Assembly: GCA_030040475.1 (NCBI GenBank)
Contig: JASHTQ010000705.1
Coordinates: forward strand, 1-6,438
DNA length: 6,438 nucleotides
Source of the DNA: Streptosporangiaceae bacterium
Lineage (GTDB): Bacteria; Actinomycetota; Actinomycetes; Streptosporangiales; Streptosporangiaceae
Direction of reading: 5' to 3'
The position numbers were made by a program, and so were the translations under genes. Shown here in pieces: positions 1-5,382 of the stretch; the stretch's first letter is position 1, and each line of letters starts with the position of its first letter. Below the pieces are notes generated by a model. That model was not told the origin of the DNA and did no database searches. It worked only from the letters and a program-made list of their open reading frames with translations.

Positions 1-32
1 CCCGGCCCGGCTCACCTCAGCCCGGCCCGCCG

Positions 33-512
33 CTAATCGCGGTCGCGGATCTTTCGCAGGTAATCGACGATCGGCTCGAATGCGGACCTGATTTCCTCGA
101 GCTGGCGGGGTTCGAGCCGGTCGATGAAATGGCGGCGGACGTTTTCCACGTGATCCGGTGCGACGCGCTCGATCGCGGCCATGCCCTCGTCCGTCAGCAC
201 GGCAAACGTGCCCCGCTTGTCGCCCTCGCAGTCGTCGCGCCGGACCAGCCCGCGGTTTTCCATCCGGGTGACCTGGTGCGACAGCCGGCTCCGCGACTGG
301 CTGGTCGCGTCGGCCAGTTCGGTCATCCGCAGCCGATGGTCCGGGGCCTCGGAGAGCTCGACGAGGATCTCGTAGTCGTGGCCGCTGAGCCCGTGCACGT
401 TCAGGTCGCGGTCTAGCTGCCGGATGAGCAGCTGGGCCAGGCCGACGGTCGCCCGCCAGGCCTGCTGCTCGTCGTCAGTCAGCCAGCGCGGTCGTCCGTC
501 GGTGCCGGGCAT
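33..512 (-). CDS. MarR-family transcriptional regulator
   Basis: The 159-aa product has the length and layout of a MarR-family winged helix-turn-helix dimer, which binds palindromic DNA and usually represses its own or a divergent gene. An N-terminal dimerisation helix (about 15-40) is followed by the winged HTH (about 60-112). The recognition helix lies around SQSRSRLSHQVTRMENRGLV (71-90) and the wing around RRDDCEGDKRGTFAVLTDEG (91-110). C-terminal helices (about 113-157) complete the dimer interface. The family is established; the ligand cannot be read from sequence. A Cys sits just before the wing (C95). From memory, related actinobacterial proteins also carry one there, so redox sensing is possible but unproven. 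The ATG at 510-512 is preceded six bases upstream by a TAGATT -10 box and has no Shine-Dalgarno sequence, so the mRNA is probably leaderless. It is divergent from the 317-aa gene, a natural candidate target. Confidence 0.93.
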   Translation of the reverse strand: MPGTDGRPRWLTDDEQQAWRATVGLAQLLIRQLDRDLNVHGLSGHDYEILVELSEAPDHRLRMTELADATSQSRSRLSHQVTRMENRGLVRRDDCEGDKRGTFAVLTDEGMAAIERVAPDHVENVRRHFIDRLEPRQLEEIRSAFEPIVDYLRKIRDRD

Positions 513-518
513 ACGTCG

Positions 519-524
519 AATCTA
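519..524 (-). promoter_or_regulatory. -10 box of a leaderless promoter for the MarR gene
   Basis: Read on the minus strand, TAGATT fits the actinobacterial -10 pattern TANNNT and ends 6 nt before the ATG. Transcription would therefore start at or next to the A of the start codon. No ribosome binding site lies between box and start. I see no convincing -35 box at 16-19 nt. This is inferred from position and pattern. Confidence 0.55.
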
Positions 525-705
525 CCCTGGCCCGGCGGCGCGGGCGAAAGTGCTTTAAATTGCCTGGCGGGACAGCCGTGGTTTGTCCGCCGGCCGGCCC
601 GCCGGCGCCGAGCAGGCCGACCCGCCCGTAAGCCCTTTACCTGCGCGACGTGGGCAATTAATTCTTCCGCGCATGCCGATCTCGCCTCATCGTCGAGAAC
701 AGTCG

Positions 706-711
706 TACCAT
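706..711 (+). promoter_or_regulatory. Possible -10 box for the 317-aa gene
   Basis: TACCAT matches TANNNT. It would place the transcription start near 718, giving a leader of roughly 35 nt before the GTG at 755. No good -35 match is visible at 16-19 nt upstream (the region around 681-689 is ctcgcctca), so a regulated or alternative-sigma promoter is possible. Weak evidence. Confidence 0.3.
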
Positions 712-742
712 AGCTGACGAATGTCGCTATTAGTTCTCAGCT
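712..742. repeat. Inverted repeat AGCTGA / TCAGCT in the leader of the 317-aa gene
   Basis: AGCTGA (712-717) and its exact complement TCAGCT (737-742) flank a 19-nt spacer, just downstream of the TACCAT box and upstream of the ribosome binding site. It could be an operator for an autoregulatory DNA-binding protein or a weak mRNA hairpin. Six-base arms arise by chance fairly often, so confidence is modest. Confidence 0.3.
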
Positions 743-747
743 GGTGA
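721..747 (+). CDS. Possible leader peptide ORF (8 codons) before the 317-aa gene
   Basis: An ATG at 721 opens a reading frame coding MSLLVLSW and stopping at TGA 745-747. Three of its eight codons are leucine, including the rare CTA and TTA in tandem (727-732). In many actinomycetes TTA depends on the developmentally controlled bldA tRNA. The stop overlaps the GAGGAG ribosome binding site (746-751) of the next gene, and the ORF spans most of the AGCTGA/TCAGCT inverted repeat. This geometry would suit translational coupling or attenuation. The ORF has no Shine-Dalgarno of its own, but lies 9 nt after the TACCAT box, so near-leaderless translation is conceivable. An ORF this short may be chance. 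Confidence 0.22.
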   Translation: MSLLVLSW

Positions 748-751
748 GGAG
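746..751 (+). promoter_or_regulatory. Ribosome binding site of the 317-aa gene
   Basis: GAGGAG is a good Shine-Dalgarno match. It lies only 3 nt before the GTG at 755 and 12 nt before a second in-frame GTG at 764. Neither spacing is ideal, so the true start may be either codon; the difference is three residues. Confidence 0.5.
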
Positions 752-754
752 ATC

Positions 755-1708
755 GTGGCTGAGGTGACGCCGGGAGCTTCTGCGCTGCCGACCGGCGCGC
801 AGGCCGCCGCGGCATACCTGCGGGAGCTACTGCTGCGGCCGGGCCGGTACCGGCGCAAGTGGGAACAGTACGCGGAGCGCAGCAGGAAAGGGCAGGTCAA
901 CCAGCTCGCGGTCGCCGAGGTACTGGCCCATTACCTGTGGGAGCATCCGCGCGCGAAGGGCGACACGGACGTGCTGCCCCGCCAGCTGAAGGACACCGCC
1001 TCGCGCGCCCTGCAGGGCAGGCTGCTCAGCAAGGCGACCCTGGTGCTGTTCATGGAGGCGTTCGGCCTCGGCACGTGGGAGCGCAAGCAGCTGCTGAAAC
1101 TGTGGGAGGGGACCGCGGGAGCGCGCGTCCTGTCCGGCCCCCGCGCGATCCGCGACGACACGGCAAGCGCCCTGGGCAGCCCCAGGCTGAAGACGCTGTC
1201 CATGCACGACCATCATTACCTGGACGCCGACGGCATGCCGTCGCGGCACCGCACCATCCAGGTCATCGAGGCGCTCGTCGACGACGTCGACCGGGTTCCC
1301 TACCGCGCCGACACGAACGCCGTGACCATCGAGGTCGGCCAGGGCTGCAACGGCCTGGCGGGGCCCTTCTACCAGCCGGTCGCGGAGCTGTTCGTGGTGG
1401 ACATGCTGCTGGCCAATCCGCTGGCCGCGGGGGAGACCGCCACGCTGGAGTACACCACGAGCTTCCATTACCCGCAGCCGCCGCCGCCGGAGTTCCGCCG
1501 CATCGTCCAGTACCACGTCGAGAGCCTCGACATCCGCGTCGAGTTCCACCCCCGCAGGCTTCCCCGCGACGTCGTGTGGGCGGTATGGGACGGAATGGAC
1601 GGCCCCATCGTGGAACGCGAGCCCGTCTCCCTGGACAGCCAGTTCGCCGTCCATCGCTACCTGCGGCTGGCCGAGAAGACCGTCGTCGGCTTCCACTGGG
1701 ACTGGTAG
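755..1708 (+). CDS. Helix-turn-helix-like actinobacterial protein with conserved C-terminal domain of unknown function
   Basis: The 317-aa product has two parts. Residues about 15-125 are helical and basic and include a region resembling Xre-type DNA-binding proteins; the segment LSKATLVLFMEAFGLGTW (91-108) fits the end of such a domain, leading to KQLLKLWEG. Residues about 145-317 form a conserved block that I recognise from many uncharacterised actinobacterial proteins. Landmarks are LSMHDHHYLDADG (148-160), HRTIQVIEALVD (165-176), EVGQGC (193-198), a Pro-rich PQPPPPEFRR (240-249), DIRVEFHP (259-266) and the end VVGFHWDW (310-317). The conserved His, Cys and Trp residues suggest a folded ligand-binding or enzymatic domain, but its function is unknown to me. 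No signal peptide or membrane segment is visible. It starts with GTG and is divergent from the MarR gene; the ROK gene follows after 50 nt. A transcriptional regulator is the usual label, on weak grounds. Confidence 0.88.
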   Translation: MAEVTPGASALPTGAQAAAAYLRELLLRPGRYRRKWEQYAERSRKGQVNQLAVAEVLAHYLWEHPRAKGDTDVLPRQLKDTASRALQGRLLSKATLVLFMEAFGLGTWERKQLLKLWEGTAGARVLSGPRAIRDDTASALGSPRLKTLSMHDHHYLDADGMPSRHRTIQVIEALVDDVDRVPYRADTNAVTIEVGQGCNGLAGPFYQPVAELFVVDMLLANPLAAGETATLEYTTSFHYPQPPPPEFRRIVQYHVESLDIRVEFHPRRLPRDVVWAVWDGMDGPIVEREPVSLDSQFAVHRYLRLAEKTVVGFHWDW

Positions 1709-1714
1709 TGCGGG

Positions 1715-1733
1715 GGCTAGCGGCGCCGCAGCC
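1715..1733 (+). terminator. Possible hairpin terminator after the 317-aa gene
   Basis: GGCT (1715-1718) pairs with AGCC (1730-1733), and the GC-rich interior can extend the stem with one bulged A at 1719. There is no T-run after it. Actinobacterial terminators often lack one, but the stem is imperfect and the inner loop tight, so this is only a candidate. Confidence 0.25.
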
Positions 1734-1746
1734 GAGCCGGGCGTGG

Positions 1747-1752
1747 CACGAT
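1747..1752 (+). promoter_or_regulatory. Possible -10 box for the ROK gene
   Basis: CACGAT keeps the A and the final T of TANNNT and ends 6 nt before the GTG at 1759, the same geometry as upstream of the MarR gene. GGAG (1754-1757) lies too close to the GTG to act as a Shine-Dalgarno sequence, which favours a leaderless start. No clear -35 box is visible. Confidence 0.3.
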
Positions 1753-1758
1753 CGGAGT

Positions 1759-2997
1759 GTGCGTAAGAACGAGGGCGCGGCGACCACCAGTGCCGAGTTG
1801 CGCGCGCACAATCTCGCGCGGCTGCTGCGCGCCATCCACGCCGGCGCCGGCCAGCGCACCCGGGCCGAGCTCACCAGGGAGCTGTGCCTGGCCAGGGGAA
1901 CCGCCACCGTCCTGGTCAGGGACCTGGCCGAGCGCCAGCTGATCGAGGAGCTGAGCAGCCCGGTCGATGCCACCGTCCAGCGCGCCAGGGGGCGCCCGAC
2001 CGGCATCCCGTCCGCGCACCCGCACGGCCCCGTGGTGCTCGCCGTCGACCTGCGGGATGACTCGTTCATGATCGCCGCCTTCGAGCTATCCGGGCGGTGC
2101 ACGGTGCTCGACCGCCAGGAGCGGGAGGCCGAGTCGGGTACCGGCGTGCTCGCGGACGTCGCGGCCAGGCTGAGGATCCGCAGCCGCCAGTTCGGCGGGC
2201 GCGTGGTCGGCATCGGCGTCGCGGTCCCGTCCCCGGTCAGCGGCGGGAAGATGGTGCAGCCGACGCTGGCCGACTGGCGGGACGTCGACGTCGCCCGTGC
2301 GCTCGTCCCCGCCGGGACGGCGGAGGGGCCGAACGCGGCCGGCCCCGTCCTCGTCGGCAACGACGCGACGCTGGCCGGGCTCGCGGAGGCCCGCAGGGGC
2401 GTGCTGCGCGGCGTCTCGGTCGCCCTGCACCTGCACGTCGCGACCGGCATCGGCGGGGTGCTGCTCGCCGACGGCTCGCCGGTGACCGGGGCACACGGCT
2501 CGTCGGGCGAGTTCGGGCACATGCCGCTGGCCGGCGGCCACGAGCCCTGCCGGTGCGGCTCTTCTGGCTGCTGGGAGCTCGACGCCGGCGCCCGCGGGCT
2601 GCTCCGCGCGGCAGGCCGGCCAGAACAGGGGGACCGGATGGCGCTGGCCGAGGAGGTCGTCTCCGCCGCGGCCGCCGATCCGGCCGCAGGCCGCGCCCTC
2701 GACCAGGTGGCCAGGGCGCTCGGCCGCGGCATCGGCGCGCTGGTGAACGCGCACGACCCGCAGGCGGTCGGCCTGTCCGGCCTCGCCGCCAGCGTGCATC
2801 AGGCCGCGCCCGCCGCGGTCAGGGCCGGCTACCTGTCCGGCCTGATGCGGTTCCGCAGGCCGGACCCGCCCGCCCTGCTGCCCTCCACGCTCGGCCGGCT
2901 CGGCGCCCTCACCGGCGCGTCCGAGCTCGTCTTCGACGCGTTCCTCACCCCGCACGGGCTGGGCAGCTGGCGCCCTGCGGCACGGAAAACCGCGTGA
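1759..2997 (+). CDS. ROK-family transcriptional regulator
   Basis: The 412-aa product has the usual ROK repressor build (NagC/Mlc/XylR type). An N-terminal winged HTH (about 13-65, with TRAELTRELCLARGTATVLV) joins a sugar-kinase-like domain (about 92-395). Visible ROK landmarks are GNDATLAGLAEARRG (200-214), the ATGIGGVLL loop (228-236), EFGH (251-254) and the zinc site CRCGSSGCWE (264-273), with H254, C264, C266 and C271 as likely ligands. The first phosphate-binding motif, DxGGT in true kinases, reads DLRDDS (97-102), so ATP binding is probably lost and the protein acts as a sugar-sensing regulator rather than a kinase. The sugar cannot be told, and no sugar transport or catabolic gene is next to it. 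The same frame is open upstream to 859 but there overlaps the 317-aa gene in another frame; protein similarity begins only after 1759. The 50-nt gap to the previous gene permits co-transcription. Confidence 0.93.
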   Translation: MRKNEGAATTSAELRAHNLARLLRAIHAGAGQRTRAELTRELCLARGTATVLVRDLAERQLIEELSSPVDATVQRARGRPTGIPSAHPHGPVVLAVDLRDDSFMIAAFELSGRCTVLDRQEREAESGTGVLADVAARLRIRSRQFGGRVVGIGVAVPSPVSGGKMVQPTLADWRDVDVARALVPAGTAEGPNAAGPVLVGNDATLAGLAEARRGVLRGVSVALHLHVATGIGGVLLADGSPVTGAHGSSGEFGHMPLAGGHEPCRCGSSGCWELDAGARGLLRAAGRPEQGDRMALAEEVVSAAAADPAAGRALDQVARALGRGIGALVNAHDPQAVGLSGLAASVHQAAPAAVRAGYLSGLMRFRRPDPPALLPSTLGRLGALTGASELVFDAFLTPHGLGSWRPAARKTA

Positions 2998-3022
2998 CTT
3001 CTGCGCGGCTACCTGGTAAGTT
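2994..3022 (+). promoter_or_regulatory. Promoter of the HelD-like gene (-35 and -10 boxes)
   Basis: GTGACT (2994-2999) resembles TTGACA, and TAAGTT (3017-3022) matches TANNNT, with the optimal 17-nt spacer. The -10 box ends 9 nt before the GTG at 3032, and no purine-rich Shine-Dalgarno lies in between (ttcccgtcc). The transcript is therefore probably leaderless or nearly so. The -35 box covers the TGA stop codon of the ROK gene (2995-2997), so the helicase gene seems to have its own promoter although it lies only 34 nt downstream. Confidence 0.6.
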
Positions 3023-3031
3023 CCCGTCCTC

Positions 3032-5137
3032 GTGGCCGCGTCAGAAGCAAAAAATACAGAATTTACCGAACGGGCGGTGGTGGATCCCGTCCTTACCGCC
3101 GAGCGTGCCGAGTTGCGGCGCGACCGTGAGTTCCTGCGCATGATGCGCGAGGACGTGCTGTCACTCAAGGCCATGGGCGGAGACCCGGTCTCCGAGGAGT
3201 ACCTCAAGGCCGACCTCTACCACCGCGCCGAGGCTCTGAAGGACATCCCGGACGCCCCGCTGTTCTTCGGCCGCCTGGACTACGACGACGGCGGCGGCCA
3301 GGACGGCGACGACGGCGTCGCGGGGCACAGCTTCCACATCGGCCGCAGGCACGTGCACGCCCCGGACGGCGCGCCCGCGGTCATCGACTGGCGGGCGCCG
3401 GTGTCCAGGCCGTTCTACCGGGCCAGCGGCGCGGACCCGATGAACCTGGCGCTGCGGCGCCGGTTCGGCTTCTCCGGCGGGGAGCTGACCGCCTACGAGG
3501 ACGAGCTCTTCGGTTCCGGCCCGCTCGGTTCCGGCCCGCTCGGTTCCGGCTCGCCGGCCGGCGCCGCGGCGAGCAAGCCGAGCCGGATCCTCATCGACGA
3601 GATCGAGCGCCCGCGATCGGGCCCGATGCGCGACATCGTCGCCACCATCCAGCCGGACCAGGACGACATCGTGCGGGCCGGCGCCGACCAGACGGTGTGC
3701 GTCCAGGGCGCGCCGGGCACCGGGAAGACCGCCGTCGGGCTGCACCGGGTCGCGTACCTGCTGTACGCGTACCGGGAGCAGGTGCGGCGGCGCGGCGTGG
3801 TCATGGTCGGGCCGAACCGGGCCTTCCTCTCCTACATCCGCAACGTCCTGCCCGCGCTCGGCGAGATCGACGTCACCCAGACGACGGTCGGCGAGCTGGT
3901 AGCCGGGTCCCTGTCCGTCCGCGGCTCCGACCCGGAGCCCGCCGCGGTGGTCAAGGGCGATGCGCGGATGGCGGAGGTGCTGCGCCGCGCGCTGTGGTCG
4001 TCGGTGCGGGCGCCGTCCTCGGCCCTGGTGCTGCCGCGCGGGTCGCGCCGGTGGCGGGTGCCCGGGTACCAGCTCGCCGAACTCGCCGCCGAACTCGCCC
4101 GGCGCGGCGTGCGCTACGGCGCGGCGCGCGAACTGCTCGAGCACCGGATCGCGCACGTGATCCTCACCCAGATGGAGGCCGCGGGGGAGGCCTGCGACGA
4201 CCGCACGCACGAGTCCGTGCGCCGGTCCCGGCCGGTACGCGCGGTGGTGGAGGCGATGTGGCCGAAGGTGGACCCGGTGCGGCTGGTGTTCGGGCTGCTG
4301 TCGTCGCAGGCCGCGCTCGCCGCGGCGGCCGACGGCGTGCTCACCGGCTCCGAGCAGGCGCTGATCCTGTGGACGCCCCCGCCGCGTGGACCCGGATCCG
4401 CCCGGTGGTCCGCGGCGGACCTGGTGCTCATCGACGAGGCGCGCGACCTGGTCAACCGGACGCCGAGCCTGGCCCACGTGGTGGTCGATGAGGCCCAGGA
4501 CCTGTCGCCGATGCAGTGCCGCGCCCTCGGCCGCCGGTGCTCCACCGGATCGGCCACCGTGCTCGGTGACCTGGCCCAGGGCACCACGCCGTGGGCGGCC
4601 GAATCCTGGGCGGCGCTGCTGTCGCACCTGGGCAAGCCGGATACCGACGTGCGCGAGCTGTCCGTCGGCTACCGCGTGCCGCGGCAGATCCTGGATTACG
4701 CGTCGTCGCTGCTCGATGCGATCGCTCCCGAGCTGCGGCCGGCCTCCTCGCTGCGCGCGGACCCGGGGGCGCTGGACGTCGTCCGGGTGCCCGCCTCGGC
4801 GGTCGGCTCGACCATGGCGGCGGCCTGCGGCCAGGCCCTGGCCCGGCCGGGGTCCGTCGCCGTCATCGCCGCCGACCCGCAGGTTCCCGAACTGGCCCGC
4901 GCGCTCGCAGGCGCCGGGGTAGCGCACGGCGCGCCCGGCGAGGACGCGCGCCTGACGCTGGTGCCCGTCACGATGGCCAAGGGCCTCGAGTTCGATCACG
5001 TCATCGTGGTCGAGCCCGCGCTGATCGCGCGCGCCGAGGCCAGGGGCCTGCAGCGGCTCTACGTCGCGCTCACCCGCGCCGTCTCACGCCTCACCGTCCT
5101 GCACTCCGAACCCCTGCCGCCTCCTCTCCCCTCCTGA
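3032..5137 (+). CDS. HelD-like superfamily-1 helicase / RNA polymerase-associated ATPase
   Basis: The 701-aa product has the HelD architecture. A charged helical N-terminus (about 16-70) and a HelD-specific region with IGRRHVHAPDG (103-113) and DWRAPVSRPFYRAS (119-132) precede an SF1 motor. Motor motifs are the Q-motif region IQPDQDDIVRA (206-216), Walker A GAPGTGKT (226-233), VGPNRAFLSYI (259-269), Walker B VVVDEAQDLSPMQ (483-495), YRVPRQILDYA (547-557), motif V MAKGLEFDHVIVV (648-660) and motif VI RLYVALTRA (675-683). The large insertion between VGPNRAF and Walker B, including MWPKVDPVRLVFGLL (409-423), is typical of HelD rather than UvrD/PcrA. Family members in Bacillus, Mycobacterium and Streptomyces release or recycle RNA polymerase, and HelR protects it from rifamycins. 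The catalytic motifs look intact, so ATPase activity is expected. Two oddities are a GSGPL tandem repeat (161-174) and a very short linker before Walker B. It starts with GTG and has no Shine-Dalgarno. It is intermediate between HelD and HelR; I do not assign the subtype. Confidence 0.92.
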   Translation: MAASEAKNTEFTERAVVDPVLTAERAELRRDREFLRMMREDVLSLKAMGGDPVSEEYLKADLYHRAEALKDIPDAPLFFGRLDYDDGGGQDGDDGVAGHSFHIGRRHVHAPDGAPAVIDWRAPVSRPFYRASGADPMNLALRRRFGFSGGELTAYEDELFGSGPLGSGPLGSGSPAGAAASKPSRILIDEIERPRSGPMRDIVATIQPDQDDIVRAGADQTVCVQGAPGTGKTAVGLHRVAYLLYAYREQVRRRGVVMVGPNRAFLSYIRNVLPALGEIDVTQTTVGELVAGSLSVRGSDPEPAAVVKGDARMAEVLRRALWSSVRAPSSALVLPRGSRRWRVPGYQLAELAAELARRGVRYGAARELLEHRIAHVILTQMEAAGEACDDRTHESVRRSRPVRAVVEAMWPKVDPVRLVFGLLSSQAALAAAADGVLTGSEQALILWTPPPRGPGSARWSAADLVLIDEARDLVNRTPSLAHVVVDEAQDLSPMQCRALGRRCSTGSATVLGDLAQGTTPWAAESWAALLSHLGKPDTDVRELSVGYRVPRQILDYASSLLDAIAPELRPASSLRADPGALDVVRVPASAVGSTMAAACGQALARPGSVAVIAADPQVPELARALAGAGVAHGAPGEDARLTLVPVTMAKGLEFDHVIVVEPALIARAEARGLQRLYVALTRAVSRLTVLHSEPLPPPLPS
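3511..3555 (+). repeat. 15-bp tandem repeat inside the HelD-like gene
   Basis: The unit CGGTTCCGGCCCGCT occurs at 3511-3525 and 3526-3540 exactly, and a third time at 3541-3555 with three changes near its end. It keeps the reading frame and codes GSGPL-GSGPL-GSGSP, a flexible linker between the HelD N-terminal region and the motor domain. Such repeats change length by slippage, so copy number may vary between strains. Confidence 0.85.
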
Positions 5138-5260
5138 CCCTGCCCCCTCTTCCCCTCGCATCCCGCCTTTCCTGAGCCTTCTTTCCCTCGTGAACCTGGC
5201 CCTTTTTCCCGTCCCTTCCTTCCCCTCCTGAACCTGTCGCTTCTTCTCCTCCTGAACCTG
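5119..5260 (+). repeat. Pyrimidine-rich imperfect repeat tract; possible Rho-dependent terminator
   Basis: From the last codons of the HelD-like gene onward, the plus strand is about four-fifths C and T with very few G (by eye about 15 G and 9 A in 124 nt after the stop). The motif TGAACCTG occurs exactly at 5191, 5229 and 5253, with relatives TGACCCTG at 5135 (its TGA is the gene's stop codon) and TGAGCCTT at 5173. Spacings of 38, 18, 38 and 24 nt suggest a degenerate 56-bp duplication, 5135-5190 against 5191-5246 (33 of the first 45 positions match). A C-rich, G-poor, unstructured transcript just after a stop codon is what Rho needs, so transcription termination is my preferred reading. Triplex-forming DNA or simple slippage expansion are alternatives. 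Confidence 0.6.
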
Positions 5261-5268
5261 GCCGCGCA

Positions 5269-5306
5269 CCGTCGATCCTTTCTTCCCAGCCGCGCGCGAT
5301 CGACGG
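5269..5306. repeat. 9-bp perfect inverted repeat downstream of the pyrimidine tract
   Basis: CCGTCGATC (5269-5277) and GATCGACGG (5298-5306) are exact complements separated by 20 nt. The loop is long for an intrinsic terminator, and no U-run follows directly (gaccatttgac). It could be part of a termination region with the C-rich tract, or an operator, since it sits immediately upstream of the TTGACA at 5313. Confidence 0.45.
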
Positions 5307-5312
5307 GACCAT

Positions 5313-5318
5313 TTGACA
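5313..5318 (+). promoter_or_regulatory. Consensus -35 box TTGACA upstream of the small Trp-rich gene
   Basis: TTGACA is a perfect housekeeping -35 hexamer inside an unusually AT-rich stretch (5311-5344). The partner is unclear: 16-18 nt spacing gives GTGAAC, TGAACC or GAACCA (around 5335-5342), none good, while ACCAAT (5339-5344) needs a 20-nt spacer. It is probably a real promoter region, but the -10 box is not settled. Confidence 0.4.
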
Positions 5319-5382
5319 CTTTTATGTCTTATTCGTGAACCAATGCCGGGCCTGATGCGTCGACAAGGGTAGGGTTAACCGT

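Larger units (their letters stand above)
513..754. other. Divergent intergenic region between the MarR and 317-aa genes
   Basis: No protein gene of ordinary size lies in these 242 bases. The left half has a short hairpin, GGACA (570-574) pairing with TGTCC (584-588), then a run of CGGCC/GCCGG self-complementary DNA (589-606). Two AT-rich patches stand out against the GC-rich background: TTTAAATTGCC (554-564) and GGGCAATTAATT (652-663). They contain AATTGCC and its exact complement GGCAATT in opposite orientation, 88 nt apart. Either could be part of a regulator binding site, but nothing in the sequence proves it. The right half (700-754) holds the likely promoter, a possible leader ORF and the ribosome binding site of the plus-strand gene. 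Confidence 0.5.

Noticed and set aside
1..32. Possible feature at the left edge: CCCGGCCCG repeated at 1-9 and 21-29
   Set aside because: Too short and too GC-rich to separate from background; no hairpin with a tail and no coding evidence.
859..1758. Upstream extension of the ROK reading frame, giving a 712-aa product
   Set aside because: This part overlaps the 317-aa gene in another frame, is Arg/Pro/Gly-rich low-complexity sequence typical of a GC-rich shadow frame, and ROK similarity begins only after GTG 1759.
1263..2732. 489-aa minus-strand ORF opposite the 317-aa and ROK genes
   Set aside because: Composition is Ser/Arg/Pro/Ala-rich with no domain; both genes beneath it on the plus strand are clear family members.
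2998..3031. Rifamycin-associated element upstream of the HelD-like gene
   Set aside because: The inverted-repeat element expected ahead of rifamycin-inducible helR genes is not present in this short gap, so there is no sequence support for rifamycin induction.
5059..5319. Minus-strand Arg/Lys/Glu/Gly-rich ORFs across the pyrimidine tract
   Set aside because: The minus strand is purine-rich there, so stop codons are scarce in all frames. The products are charged low-complexity sequence with no family pattern.
5367..5374. GGGTAGGG resembling the E. coli KOPS motif for FtsK
   Set aside because: A single 8-mer in GC-rich DNA is expected by chance, KOPS is not established for this lineage, and the site is more simply a ribosome binding site.
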